Positions 16,465 to 24,504 of a stretch of 38,696 bases of DNA are shown here, in pieces (positions within the stretch are counted from its first letter, which is position 1; every line of letters starts with the position of its first letter). A program made the translations under genes and the position numbers. The stretch is from an uncultured bacterium (GTDB lineage: Bacteria > Desulfobacterota > Binatia > UBA1149 > CAITLU01): contig CAITLU010000043.1 in NCBI GenBank assembly GCA_903893315.1, positions 1-38,696 of the forward strand. Direction: 5' to 3'. The notes beneath the pieces are model-generated. The model ran no database searches. It worked only from the letters and a program-made list of their open reading frames with translations, and was not told the origin of the DNA.

Positions 16465-17095
16465 CGCCACGCCACTGCTCCACCAGCGCGCTGGTGCGGG
16501 AGCCGGGTGTGGCCGGCAACATCGCCAGGTCGGCCGGGGTGTCGATGTCGATCGAAAAACTCTCCAGGCAGAAGATGAACATTTCGATTTCTTTGCGGCG
16601 GCACTCGCGGCGGTAGGCGTCCAGGCTTTCGCCCTCGAAACAGAAGTCGATCACGGTGGGCGGGCTGGTGAGCAGGCCGTTGGTGCCGGTCACCGAAACC
16701 GACGGTGCCAGCACTACCGGATAACGTTCCTGGTTTGTCTCGAAGAGGGCGTCTATCTCGTCGGGGTCCAGCAGCGGCACGTCGCCGGGGATGGTCAGCA
16801 ACCTGCGCACACCTTCGGCTTCCAGCCTCGCCGCGGCCATCGCCACCGCCGCGTTCAGACCTCGTGGCGGTCCTTCCTCGAGCGTATCGACGCCGCAGCG
16901 GCGGGCGTGCTCCAGCAGCGCGGTGTCGGAACTGACGACGACGATGCGGTCGAGACGGCTGGAGGCCTTGAGCGCGGCCAGCATGTCCTCGAGCATCGCC
17001 AGGGCGAGGGCTTCGCGCCGGTCGCGGTCCAGGCAGGAGGCGAGGCGCTTCTTGGCGTCCGCGATCGAGCGAACCGGCACCAGTGCGGCATTCAC
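16421..17095 (-). CDS. cofC: CofC/FbiD-like phospho-(hydroxy)acid guanylyltransferase (coenzyme F420 biosynthesis)
   Basis: A 224-residue nucleotidyltransferase of the MobA-like Rossmann fold. It has ALVPVRSIADAKKRLA at the N-terminus (the CofC form of the nucleotide-binding loop with the Lys-x-Arg-Leu), the family stretch RGLNAAVAMAAARL, and the metal-binding PGDVPLLDPDEID. CofC/FbiD enzymes activate 2-phospholactate, phosphoenolpyruvate or 3-phosphoglycerate with GTP to build the F420 side chain; which substrate is used cannot be read here. GTG 17095 is preferred because family members start just before ALVPV. An ATG at 17170 would add 25 unrelated residues over the promoter region. Tail-to-tail overlap with the cyclotransferase is 44 bp. 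No other F420 gene is in the window. Confidence 0.82.
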   Translation of the reverse strand: MNAALVPVRSIADAKKRLASCLDRDRREALALAMLEDMLAALKASSRLDRIVVVSSDTALLEHARRCGVDTLEEGPPRGLNAAVAMAAARLEAEGVRRLLTIPGDVPLLDPDEIDALFETNQERYPVVLAPSVSVTGTNGLLTSPPTVIDFCFEGESLDAYRRECRRKEIEMFIFCLESFSIDIDTPADLAMLPATPGSRTSALVEQWRGVIDQFLAGEAPAIR

Positions 17096-17151
17096 GCGCG
17101 CGACCGTAGAGCACGCGAGCAGTGCAGTAAAGGTGCGAGGCACTTCTACTT

Positions 17152-17180
17152 TTGCCCGCAGCCGGGGCATCGGCTATAAC
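17152..17180 (+). promoter_or_regulatory. Sigma-70-like promoter for rsmD-coaD-aminotransferase
   Basis: TTGCCC (17152-17157) and TATAAC (17175-17180) are spaced 17 bp apart. They match the consensus at 4/6 and 5/6 positions and lie in the divergent gap about 70 bp before the rsmD GTG. Transcription would start near 17187. No other promoter of this quality is seen in the gap. Confidence 0.5.
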
Positions 17181-17248
17181 CCGCCCGGTCCTCGACCCTG
17201 CCGGCTCGCCCCGAAGCGCTGCTATGGCGGCGTGCGGGACCGCGCGAA

Positions 17249-17899
17249 GTGAGAGTGATAGGTGGCAGACTCGGCGGAAGACGGTTGGTAGCAGCGCAAG
17301 GAACAACTACGCGTCCGACTGCCGACCGGGTACGCGAGGCGCTTTTCAGCCGTCTGGAAAGTCGTTACGGCCTTTCGGACGCAAGGGTGCTCGACATCTT
17401 TGCGGGCACCGGCGCGCTGGCGATCGAAGCCATCAGTCGCGGCGCCGCGACTGCACTGTGCATAGAGAGCGGAAAGTCCGCGCTGACGGCCCTTCGTCGC
17501 AACGTGTGTGCACTGGGAGTCGGCGACAGCCTGCGGATTGCGGCGGCCGATTTTCGCACCGCGCTGCGGGCGCAGGCGGCGGCGGGTGTGGAGTTCGACG
17601 GTGTATTCGTGGATGCGCCCTACGCAAAGGGCCTCACCGAGGAAGCGCTCGAAATGCTCGACGCCGGCGGTCTGGTGGCAGAGCAGGGCTGGATCGCGGT
17701 CGAAACGGCCAGGCGTGAGATCGCGCCGCGACGTGTGGGCAGTCTGGTGATGCAACGCGAAGACGAGTACGGCGACACCAAGCTGCTTCTCTACGAACGG
17801 CTTGGTGACGTGGCCGGCGAGGCCGCAAGCGGCGGCGATCAGGAGCAGGCAGGCGGTGTGGAGCCGCAGCCGGCAGAGGAGCCCGAGGAGAACCAATGA
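17249..17899 (+). CDS. rsmD: 16S rRNA (guanine966-N2)-methyltransferase RsmD
   Basis: A 216-residue class I SAM methyltransferase that in characterised bacteria methylates the N2 of G966 of 16S rRNA during 30S assembly. The N-terminal family signature MRVIGGRLGGRRLVA is followed by RPTADRVREALFSRL. Motif I is VLDIFAGTGALAIEAISRGA. Motif IV reads DAPY (in VFVDAPYAKG) instead of the usual DPPY/DPPF of N-methyltransferases, an unusual change in the catalytic loop. The last 25 or so residues (GDVAGEAASGGDQEQ...) are an Ala/Gly/Glu-rich tail outside the domain. The start is GTG 17249. The stop overlaps the coaD ATG (ATGA at 17896), consistent with the common rsmD-coaD pairing. Confidence 0.9.
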   Translation: MRVIGGRLGGRRLVAAQGTTTRPTADRVREALFSRLESRYGLSDARVLDIFAGTGALAIEAISRGAATALCIESGKSALTALRRNVCALGVGDSLRIAAADFRTALRAQAAAGVEFDGVFVDAPYAKGLTEEALEMLDAGGLVAEQGWIAVETARREIAPRRVGSLVMQREDEYGDTKLLLYERLGDVAGEAASGGDQEQAGGVEPQPAEEPEENQ

Positions 17900-18390
17900 A
17901 CCCCCGATTTGCCGTCTACCCCGGGTCTTTCGACCCTGTCACCAATGGTCACCTCGATATCATTCGCCGGGGTCTCGGGGTGTTCGACCAGGTGCGCGTG
18001 GCCGTGGCCTACAACCAGGACAAACCCTCCGGGCTGTTCACACCGGCCGAGCGCGTCGACATGCTCGAAGAAGTCACCGCACAGTTCGATGGCCGGGTTT
18101 CGGTTGATTCGTTTCACGGTCTGCTGATCGACTACTGCCGCCGCATCGGGGCGGGCTCGATCATCCGCGGTCTGCGCGCAGTCGCCGATTTCGAGTACGA
18201 ATTCCAGATGACGATGATGAACCGCCACCTCGCTTCCGACATCGAGACGGTGTTCTTGATGGCCGACGAGCAGCACTTCTACACGAGTTCGAGGCTCGTC
18301 AAGGAAGTGGCGTCACTGGGTGGAAACGTGCACGGCCTGGTGCCGTTGCCGTTGGAGCAACGCCTTCTTACGAAGGTGGGGAGAATATAG
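17896..18390 (+). CDS. coaD: Phosphopantetheine adenylyltransferase CoaD
   Basis: A 164-residue enzyme catalysing the penultimate step of coenzyme A synthesis: 4'-phosphopantetheine + ATP gives dephospho-CoA + PPi, in the cytoplasm. All hallmarks are present: YPGSFDPVTNGHLDII (the T/HxGH nucleotidyltransferase motif, here TNGH), RGLRAVADFEYEFQM, and the C-terminal SSRLVKEVASLGGNV phosphate-binding stretch. Length is normal for the family. GAGGAG sits directly upstream within rsmD, and the ATGA overlap gives translational coupling. The aminotransferase follows after 4 nt. Confidence 0.97.
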   Translation: MNPRFAVYPGSFDPVTNGHLDIIRRGLGVFDQVRVAVAYNQDKPSGLFTPAERVDMLEEVTAQFDGRVSVDSFHGLLIDYCRRIGAGSIIRGLRAVADFEYEFQMTMMNRHLASDIETVFLMADEQHFYTSSRLVKEVASLGGNVHGLVPLPLEQRLLTKVGRI

Positions 18391-18394
18391 AGTC

Positions 18395-19576
18395 ATGCCG
18401 AACCTTTCGAAGCGTCTGGAGCGCGTCAAGCCGTCGTCGACGATGGCGATGAACGCGAAGGTTCTGGAGATGCAGCGCCAGGGTGTGAAGGTGATCGGAT
18501 TCGCCGCCGGCGAGCCCGATTTCCCGACCTGGTGGCACGTGTGCGAGAGCGCGCACGACGCGATCCGTCGCGGGGAGTTCCGCTACACGGCGGTGGGCGG
18601 GACGCCGGACCTCAAGCAGGCGATCCGCACCAAGCTCGAGCGCGACAACGGGCTCGTCTATTCCGACGCTGAAGTGATCGCGAGCTGCGGTGGCAAGCAC
18701 TCGCTGTACAACGCCATGCAGGCTGTCCTCGACGAGGGCGACGAGGTGGTGATACCCGGGCCGTACTGGGTGAGCTATCCCGACATGGCCGCGCTCTCGG
18801 GCGGCGTCGCCAAGGTCGTACCTGCCAGCGAGGAGAACGGCTTCCTGCTGCGCCCCGAGGAACTGCGCGCCGCTCTCACCGATCGCACCAAGCTGGTGAT
18901 CCTGAACAGTCCGTCCAATCCGACCGGCGCAACCTACTCTGAAGCGCAGATCGCCGCTCTCGGAAAGGTGCTTGCTGCGCACCACTGCTGGGTGATCGTC
19001 GATGACGTCTACGAGTTCATCCGTTACGACGGCGTCAAGCCTAAGCATCTGGTGGCGATGGAGCCGTCGCTGCGCGACCGTGCGATCATCTGCAACTCGG
19101 TGTCGAAGACTTACGCCATGACCGGATGGCGCATCGGATACACGGCCGGTCCCGCTGCGCTCATCAAGGCGATGACGACGCTGCAGAGCCAATCGACGTC
19201 CAATCCCACTTCGATCGCGCAGGCCGCGGCGGCGACCGCGTTGTCGGGGCGTCAGGACGAAATCGAGCCGATGGTGGCCGAGTTCAAGAAGCGCCGCGAT
19301 TACATCTGCCAGCGCGTGGACGCGATTCCGGGCCTTCACGTGACCAAGCCCGGCGGCGCGTTCTACGCCTTCATCAACGGCGCCGGTGTGTTCGACAAGG
19401 TCAAGGTCAGCGATGGCGACGGACTCGCCCTCAAACTTCTTGAAGGCGCCCGCGTCGGCGTGGTCGGCGGCAACGACTTCGGGTCGAAGGACCACTTCCG
19501 TATTTCCTACGCGACCTCGATGGAAAACATCGAGCGCGGAATGGACAACCTGGAGAACTACCTCAAGGGTCTGTAG
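18395..19576 (+). CDS. PLP-dependent class I aminotransferase (aspartate aminotransferase-like)
   Basis: A 393-residue fold-type I aminotransferase of the subgroup that includes bacterial AspAT (Ib) and prephenate or aromatic relatives. Visible features are FAAGEPDFPTW near the N-terminus, NSPSNPTGATYS (substrate/PLP Asn), VDDVYEFIRYD (the Asp/Tyr that contact PLP), and SVSKTYAMTGWRIGY with the Schiff-base lysine at 238. The C-terminal Arg that binds the alpha-carboxylate is in DHFRISYATS. It probably interconverts aspartate and oxaloacetate with 2-oxoglutarate; other amino donors are possible. The start is ATG 18395, preceded by a GGTGGGGAG ribosome binding site, 4 nt after coaD. It is the last gene of the rsmD operon. 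Confidence 0.92.
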   Translation: MPNLSKRLERVKPSSTMAMNAKVLEMQRQGVKVIGFAAGEPDFPTWWHVCESAHDAIRRGEFRYTAVGGTPDLKQAIRTKLERDNGLVYSDAEVIASCGGKHSLYNAMQAVLDEGDEVVIPGPYWVSYPDMAALSGGVAKVVPASEENGFLLRPEELRAALTDRTKLVILNSPSNPTGATYSEAQIAALGKVLAAHHCWVIVDDVYEFIRYDGVKPKHLVAMEPSLRDRAIICNSVSKTYAMTGWRIGYTAGPAALIKAMTTLQSQSTSNPTSIAQAAAATALSGRQDEIEPMVAEFKKRRDYICQRVDAIPGLHVTKPGGAFYAFINGAGVFDKVKVSDGDGLALKLLEGARVGVVGGNDFGSKDHFRISYATSMENIERGMDNLENYLKGL

Positions 19577-19632
19577 GTGCTGTGTCCGCTCGGGGCCGCT
19601 TGCGGCTCCGGGCGGCTGCCATCTCGCGGCTG
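19577..19632. other. Convergent gap with a GC-rich imperfect hairpin
   Basis: The 56-bp gap between the converging aminotransferase and Nudix genes contains CGGGGCCG (19591-19598) and CGGCTCCG (19603-19610), complementary except for one position, with a 4-nt loop. No T-run follows on either strand, so termination here would be inefficient or factor-dependent. Confidence 0.3.
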
Positions 19633-20070
19633 CTATCGCGGCGGCGGGCGCCGGCCGCTGCGCCGGAACTCGAAGTAGTCGGCGAGCACGCGTGCGTGGT
19701 CGAAGGCCAGCGGTGAGGGCAACGTGTGTTCGTCGAACACTGCTGCCGCTGCCGCGTCGTCGCCGCCGACCGGATGGCCCTGCGCTCGCGCCGTGAACAC
19801 CGCGGTGACGGTGTGCTGGCGCGGATCACGGGCCGGATCCGAATAGACGTAGAGAAGATCCACCAACTCGATCTCGAGCCCGGTTTCTTCGCGGGCTTCG
19901 CGCACGGCGGCCTCTTCCAGGGATTCTCCGTATTCGACGAAGCCGCCGGGAATTGCCCAGCCCGAAGGCGGGTGACCTCTTTCGATCAGCACGATGCGGT
20001 TGGCGGCCAACTCGATGATGGCGTCGGCCGCCAGGAAAGGGCCGCTATTGGCGCGTCGTTGGGGCTGCAT
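19633..20070 (-). CDS. Nudix hydrolase (ADP-ribose/NADH pyrophosphatase-like)
   Basis: A 145-residue single-domain Nudix protein. The Nudix box G-x5-E-x7-REUxEExGU is complete: GFVEYGES followed by [16 protein letters not shown], supplying the Mg-binding glutamates. Its short length and the [13 protein letters not shown] context resemble ADP-ribose or nucleoside-diphosphate-sugar pyrophosphatases, but the substrate is not assigned. ATG 20070 is the start that gives a normal N-terminus ([15 protein letters not shown]). The frame continues open upstream only because it is antisense to the dehydrogenase. The start lies 39 bp from that of the divergent dehydrogenase gene, so both share a very short promoter region. 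Confidence 0.88.
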   Translation of the reverse strand: MQPQRRANSGPFLAADAIIELAANRIVLIERGHPPSGWAIPGGFVEYGESLEEAAVREAREETGLEIELVDLLYVYSDPARDPRQHTVTAVFTARAQGHPVGGDDAAAAAVFDEHTLPSPLAFDHARVLADYFEFRRSGRRPPPR

Positions 20071-20109
20071 GGTCTTCGTGCGGGTATTGTGACAAGGGAA
20101 AGGCTCCGA

Positions 20110-21156
20110 ATGAAGCAGATCGTTCTCGAAGAGCCGGGTCGTCTCGCCCTCGTCGATGCGCGCGATCCCGAACCGGGGCCTCGCGATGTCGTCATCGAGG
20201 TGCGCGCCGCGCTTACCTGCGGTACCGACCTGAAGGCGTATCGGCGAGGCCACCCCGCGATGCCGTGTCCCACGCCGTTCGGTCACGAGTACGCCGGACG
20301 CATCGTCGCCAAGGGCGCTGAAGTCAGCGCTTTCGCGGTCGGCGACGAGATCATGGCGGCCAACAGCGGCCCGTGCGGAACCTGCTTCTTCTGTCGCCGC
20401 GACCAGGAAAATCTCTGCGAGTCGATCATGGACGAACTCGTGCTCGGCGCCTACGCCGAGTATCTGCTGGTTCCCGAACGAGTGCTGCGCGGCAATGCCT
20501 TCGTCAAACCGGCGACCCTTTCGTTCGAGCACGCGGCGCTTCTCGAACCTCTTTCGTCCGTGTGTTTCGGCGTCACCCACCTCGCGAGGGCCAGGATACG
20601 CGACGATGCCGTCGTGCTGTTGCTCGGTGCCGGTCCCATCTCGATGCTGTGGCTGCGCGCGCTTCAGATTCACGGCGCGACGCGCGTGATCGTGGCGGGA
20701 AGGCGTCTGGCGCGTCTGGAAACCGCGCGGCGTATGGGGGCGACGATGGTCGTGGGCGAAGGCGACGATCTGGACGCGGTCGTCGCCGAAACTACCGCGG
20801 GACGTGGTTGCGACGCGGTCATAGAGTGCACGGGGCTGGTGGAAACCTGGGAAAAAGCCCCGTCGTTGGCGCGGCGCGGCGGTTCGGTGGTGCTGTTCGG
20901 CGGTTGCGCGCGCGGCACCATGGCGAGCCTGGATACCTATAGGCTTCATTACGACGGCGTCGAGGTCAGCAGTCCGTTCCATTTTCGTCCGCGCGATGTC
21001 TGCGAAGCGCGTCGGTTGCTTTGCGACACTTCCGTCGATTGGTCTGGGCTGGTGAGCGGTGCGGCAACACTCGCGGAGTTGCCTGAACTGTTCGCGAATC
21101 TCGGCGACGACGGCGAAATGAAAGTTGCGGTGTATCCGCACGGGAAATGCCTGTGA
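20110..21156 (+). CDS. Zinc-type medium-chain dehydrogenase, first of a tandem pair
   Basis: A 348-residue MDR-family dehydrogenase. Catalytic zinc ligands are Cys37 (LTCGTD) and His59-Glu60 (GHEYAG), with a further acidic ligand in LLEPLSS. The structural zinc loop is [15 protein letters not shown]. The coenzyme motif is LLGAGPIS, followed by ARR after strand 2 (VAGRRLAR), where the Arg residues may favour NADP. Its closest-looking relatives act on polyols, threonine or sugars, but the substrate is unknown. ATG 20110 is chosen from the AAAGG 8-12 nt upstream; longer forms would run through the Nudix gene. The last 10 nt overlap the next dehydrogenase, so the pair is co-translated. Confidence 0.88.
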   Translation: MKQIVLEEPGRLALVDARDPEPGPRDVVIEVRAALTCGTDLKAYRRGHPAMPCPTPFGHEYAGRIVAKGAEVSAFAVGDEIMAANSGPCGTCFFCRRDQENLCESIMDELVLGAYAEYLLVPERVLRGNAFVKPATLSFEHAALLEPLSSVCFGVTHLARARIRDDAVVLLLGAGPISMLWLRALQIHGATRVIVAGRRLARLETARRMGATMVVGEGDDLDAVVAETTAGRGCDAVIECTGLVETWEKAPSLARRGGSVVLFGGCARGTMASLDTYRLHYDGVEVSSPFHFRPRDVCEARRLLCDTSVDWSGLVSGAATLAELPELFANLGDDGEMKVAVYPHGKCL

Positions 21157-22175
21157 GAGTGGCACGTCTGTACAGCGCGACGGATATTCGCATCGAAGAC
21201 GCTCCGATCCCCGAGCCGGGCGCCGGCCAGGCGCTGGTGAAGACCAGGGTTTGCGGGATCTGTACCGGCGACATCATGGGATGGTATCTGGAGCGCAAGG
21301 CGCCGCTGGTGTTCGGCCACGAGCCGGCCGGTGACATCGTCGCGGTCGGCGATGGCGTTGAAGGATTCAGCGTCGGCGATCGAGTTTTCGTGCACCACCA
21401 CGCGCCGTGCGGGAGCTGCCGTCAATGCCGGCGCGGCGCGCACGTTCACTGCGCGACCTGGCGAAGTACCAACCTGCTTCCGGGCGGGATGAGCGAATAT
21501 TTCCTGGTGGCCGACCAGAACCTGCGCGTGGATACGCACCTGCTGCCGAGCGGCGTGAGCTACGCGGCGGGTAGTCTGGTGGAACCGGCTGCCTGCGTCG
21601 TGAAATCTCTGCGTCGCGCCGGTCTGCACGCCGGCGATACGCTGCTGGTGGTGGGACTCGGCATCATGGGACAGCTCCATGTGCTTCTCGGCAAGGCTGC
21701 AGGACTGCGTGTCGTCGGCGCTGACCTGGTCGATTTTCGTCTTGCCAAGGCGCTGGGGCTGGGCGCCGATGCGGTGATCGACGTAAGACGCGGGACGCTG
21801 GCCGAAGGCATCGTTGCTGCCAACCACGGCGACAAGGCCGACGCCGTGATAGTCGGTCCCGGATCGATAGAGGCGATGGAGGCCGGCATCGCAGCGTGCG
21901 GGCCCGGCGGGACGGCGGTGTTGTTCACTGCCTCACAACCTGCCGACGTTCTGCCGCTGCGGCCCTACGGATTGTATTTCGACGAGATATCGATCGTGCC
22001 GAGCTACTCGTGCGGTCCCGAGGACACGCGCGAGGCCTTGTCGGCAATCGTGCGGGGGATCGTTACAGAGGAAGACCTGATCACCCATCGCTTCGGCCTG
22101 GAACACATCACGGATGCGTTCCAGGCCGCTGCAAGGGTCGACGAAGCGTTGAAGACGATCGTCGAGTTCGACTGA
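21147..22175 (+). CDS. Zinc-type medium-chain dehydrogenase, second of a tandem pair
   Basis: A 342-residue MDR dehydrogenase, clearly paralogous in fold to the preceding gene but divergent in sequence. It has CGICTGD and GHEPAG (catalytic zinc), the four-Cys structural loop ([15 protein letters not shown]), an acidic ligand in LVEPAACV and the coenzyme motif VVGLGIMG followed by an Asp-containing strand 2 (VGADLVD), suggesting NAD. The ATG at 21147 lies within the 3' end of the first dehydrogenase. Overlapping genes for two non-identical subunits or two successive oxidations (for example of a polyol or cyclitol) are both plausible. The stop is only 3 bp from that of the convergent lipoprotein gene. 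Confidence 0.88.
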   Translation: MPVRVARLYSATDIRIEDAPIPEPGAGQALVKTRVCGICTGDIMGWYLERKAPLVFGHEPAGDIVAVGDGVEGFSVGDRVFVHHHAPCGSCRQCRRGAHVHCATWRSTNLLPGGMSEYFLVADQNLRVDTHLLPSGVSYAAGSLVEPAACVVKSLRRAGLHAGDTLLVVGLGIMGQLHVLLGKAAGLRVVGADLVDFRLAKALGLGADAVIDVRRGTLAEGIVAANHGDKADAVIVGPGSIEAMEAGIAACGPGGTAVLFTASQPADVLPLRPYGLYFDEISIVPSYSCGPEDTREALSAIVRGIVTEEDLITHRFGLEHITDAFQAAARVDEALKTIVEFD

Positions 22176-22178
22176 GAA

Positions 22179-22409
22179 CTACTTGCGCATTCCCTTGTGG
22201 AACAGTGCCTCGCCCTTTTCCGAGGCGGTGGTGGCGCGTTCTGCCGCAGCTTCGGCACGGTTGGCCGCCGCTTCTGCGCGGTTGGCTGCTTCTTCGATGC
22301 GCTGGAGGTCGGACTCGGCAATCTTGTTACCGCAGTTCTCACCTGTGCACATGCAGCCGCTCGCTAGCGCGGCAACGGCGAATGCTGCAATCGCGGATTT
22401 CACATTCAT
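22179..22409 (-). CDS. Alanine-zipper lipoprotein, Lpp/OprI-like
   Basis: A 76-residue precursor with a lipoprotein signal peptide (MNVKSAIAAFAVAALASG|C19; lipobox L-A-S-G-C, the same layout as OprI L-A-T-G-C). The mature protein is 58 residues. From about residue 31 it is one helix with Ala-rich heptads (EAANRAEAAANRAEAAAERA), as in the trimeric Ala-zippers of Lpp and OprI. It ends in Arg-Lys, and in E. coli Lpp the terminal Lys is linked covalently to peptidoglycan. This suggests an outer-membrane anchor to the cell wall. Two extra cysteines (C21, C26; motif CMCTGENC) right after the lipid anchor are unusual. AAGGAG precedes the ATG with about 10-nt spacing, a strong ribosome binding site fitting an abundant protein. 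Confidence 0.8.
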   Translation of the reverse strand: MNVKSAIAAFAVAALASGCMCTGENCGNKIAESDLQRIEEAANRAEAAANRAEAAAERATTASEKGEALFHKGMRK

Positions 22410-22881
22410 GTTGTTCTAGCTCCTTCGTGTGGTTGTATCGGGCTATCGCGCCCGTTCTTTTTCCGGAACCGTGGGAGGATCCACACGGTTTACCGTTGTC
22501 GCTCGTCTTGGCGGGTCCTCACCGGGACCGGAACGGATGCGGTGAGCATAGACGTCCGGTCCGAGGATGACTCCCCAAGAGACAGCCCCGAAGATAGACC
22601 CAGCCGTTGTCATTTCACAAACTGCGGTGCGCACTTATCCGTGTCCGGTCTGCTTCGGCAGGGCGTCGAGCGTGCGCTGCGGCTAGGGTTTGTCGAGGTC
22701 GAGCCGGCGAAGATGCCGCGTCCAAGTGCCAGCAGCCCGGCAGATCTCGGACCCTACGCCCCGGTATATTTCGCCGAGGACTGGAGCCAGAGGTCGGATG
22801 AGCCGCGTGACGTGCTTCGTGCATGGAGAGTTTTTGGGGCCGGCTTTGGAAGGCGCGGCGCAGGGTCGCTATCATCCGCCG
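22410..22881. other. 472-bp divergent intergenic region
   Basis: It lies between the Lpp-like gene (-) and the GT-C gene (+) and marks the change to the glycan locus. It has a perfect 7-bp inverted repeat AACCGTG (22467-22473) / CACGGTT (22484-22490) and, overlapping it, ACGGT-TT-ACCGT (22485-22496), 60-90 bp upstream of the lipoprotein start. Both could be operator sites. Short open frames here lack ribosome binding sites and family resemblance. Two in-frame upstream ATGs (22690 and 22798) could extend the GT-C gene. Confidence 0.4.
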
Positions 22882-24504
22882 ATGCTGACGCCGCTAGCCG
22901 GGGAAGGGCGACCGCTGGTCCAGCAAGGTCTGAGGTTGTCGTTGCCTGGATGGAGCGCCGAAGCGGTCGCGGCCCTGTTTGCGATCGTTCTCTACCTTCC
23001 TTCGCTGGGGTTTTCGTTCGTTTTCGACGACCACGCCCTGATCAACGCCGGCGGCATCCCGTTGGCTCTCGGCGGGTATCTTCCTTACCGGCCGGTGCGC
23101 TACGCGAGCTATTGGATTGATGCTGCTATGGGCGGCTCGCCGCTGGTCTACCACGCTCACAACGTGCTGCTCTTCGCGCTGTTGATCGCGCTGGTGGTCA
23201 GACTGGCGCGGCGTCTGGGCGCGGCTCCGATCGCCGCGCTGGTCGCGGCATTGCTGGTTGCGGCCCACCCGTTGGCAGTGGAAGCGGCAGCCTACGTTTC
23301 CGGTCGCCGCGATCTGCTCGGCGCCGCGTTCGGTCTCGGCGCGATCCTGACCTGGATCGATGGGCGCCGGGCAGCCGCCTTGGCGTTGCTGCTGCTCGGC
23401 GTCGGCTCCAAGGAGAGCGCGTTGCTGGCCGCTCCGGCGATGATGCTGGCGAGCGTTTGCGGCGTGGCCGCGCCCCGCAGCGGCGATCGGCCTCTGCTCG
23501 CGGCTGGCGCAGGTTCGGCTTTCGGGCTGATGCTGCTCTACGGCGCGGTCGGGCCGTGGACGCCGACTCCGGAGTGGGCGGGCCTGGCGCTGCCGGGCCG
23601 CGTGCTGGCGCACTACGGCGACCATCTGTTGAGGCCTTTGCTGTTTCTCGGCGCCGGTCTGAGCGCCGAGTATCCCGATCTTGGCCGCTTCGTCGAGCGC
23701 GTGCGCGGCGGCGATCTTGCGGGGACGCCGCGAGCGATGCTTTTCGAGCTGGTGACACTGACCATCGCTGCGGCAGTCGTCGCGACTGGCGCGCTCGCGT
23801 TGCGTCGCAGCCGGAGCGCGGCGCGGCAGCGCCTTTTGCCGCCGCTTGAGGGGGCACTCGCGGGCGCGATCAAGGATGCGAGCGCGCAGGCCTCTTCGTG
23901 GAGTTTTGTCGCGGCCTGGGCCGCGCTCGGCATTGCTGCGCTGGCGATCTGGGGAGGTCTGCACGAACCCGGCGCCGATCGCCACGCACTCATCGTACTG
24001 CCGGCTGCGGGCGTTGCGGCGGCCTTGGCGCTGGGGCGGCTCAGCGGAACCGGGCGCGCGGCCGCGTTCGTGCTCAGCGGCGTGGCATTGCTCGCGCTGG
24101 TCACGGCGACTCGTCAGCAGATGCAGGTCTGGCGCAGCGACCGCGCTTTGTGGGCCCACACGGTCGCCGCTCAGCCCGGCGCGGTTCGTGCGCAACTCAA
24201 TCTGGCCGGCGTGCTCGCCGCCGATGGACGTTACGACGAAGCCGCGCATCACCTGGATCGGGCACTGCGCAGGAAGCCCGACTTTGTTGCCGCCTATCTC
24301 GGGCGCGCGGTGGTTCGCTGTGCGCAGCGAAAGCCGGTGGCGGCGCGCCGCGATCTGCGGCGGGCCCTCGCATCCGGAGCCGAGTCTGCAAGTGTCGAGC
24401 GGATCGGCCGCGATTGTCCTTTGCCTGAGTTCGTCGTTTCGTTGTCGGAGGCGGTGCCGGTTGCGCCGACCGGGATCACGAACGGACAGGGGGCACGCAC
24501 TTGA
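22882..24504 (+). CDS. TMTC-like GT-C membrane glycosyltransferase with C-terminal TPRs
   Basis: A 540-residue polytopic protein. Its motif order matches TMTC/PMT-type O-mannosyltransferases. An acidic pair lies in the first periplasmic loop (FVFDDHALI, Asp49-Asp50), then GRRDLLGAAFG (from residue 141, compare GRADLLA of TMTCs), then GSKESALLAAPAMM (compare AKE). After 9-11 TM helices (to about residue 410), residues about 417-500 form TPR-like repeats (RAQLNLAGVLAADGRYDEAAHHLDRAL). GT-C enzymes transfer a sugar from a polyprenyl-phosphate donor to an acceptor on the periplasmic side; protein O-mannosylation is possible here. The stop overlaps the TTG of the next gene. ATG 22882 is chosen for the family-like N-terminus. 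ATG 22798 has a better ribosome binding site (AGAGG) and remains possible. Confidence 0.8.
   Translation: MLTPLAGEGRPLVQQGLRLSLPGWSAEAVAALFAIVLYLPSLGFSFVFDDHALINAGGIPLALGGYLPYRPVRYASYWIDAAMGGSPLVYHAHNVLLFALLIALVVRLARRLGAAPIAALVAALLVAAHPLAVEAAAYVSGRRDLLGAAFGLGAILTWIDGRRAAALALLLLGVGSKESALLAAPAMMLASVCGVAAPRSGDRPLLAAGAGSAFGLMLLYGAVGPWTPTPEWAGLALPGRVLAHYGDHLLRPLLFLGAGLSAEYPDLGRFVERVRGGDLAGTPRAMLFELVTLTIAAAVVATGALALRRSRSAARQRLLPPLEGALAGAIKDASAQASSWSFVAAWAALGIAALAIWGGLHEPGADRHALIVLPAAGVAAALALGRLSGTGRAAAFVLSGVALLALVTATRQQMQVWRSDRALWAHTVAAQPGAVRAQLNLAGVLAADGRYDEAAHHLDRALRRKPDFVAAYLGRAVVRCAQRKPVAARRDLRRALASGAESASVERIGRDCPLPEFVVSLSEAVPVAPTGITNGQGART

Noticed and set aside
19726-21156. First tandem dehydrogenase extended to 476 residues
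   Set aside because: The extra 128 residues are the antisense of the Nudix gene; ATG 20110 has a ribosome binding site and the normal family N-terminus.
19633-21165. Nudix gene extended to a 510-residue protein
   Set aside because: Everything upstream of ATG 20070 is antisense to the first dehydrogenase; only the last 145 residues are Nudix-like.
22542-23120. Small + strand open frame upstream of the GT-C gene
   Set aside because: Ser/Arg-rich, overlaps the GT-C gene in another frame and has no ribosome binding site.
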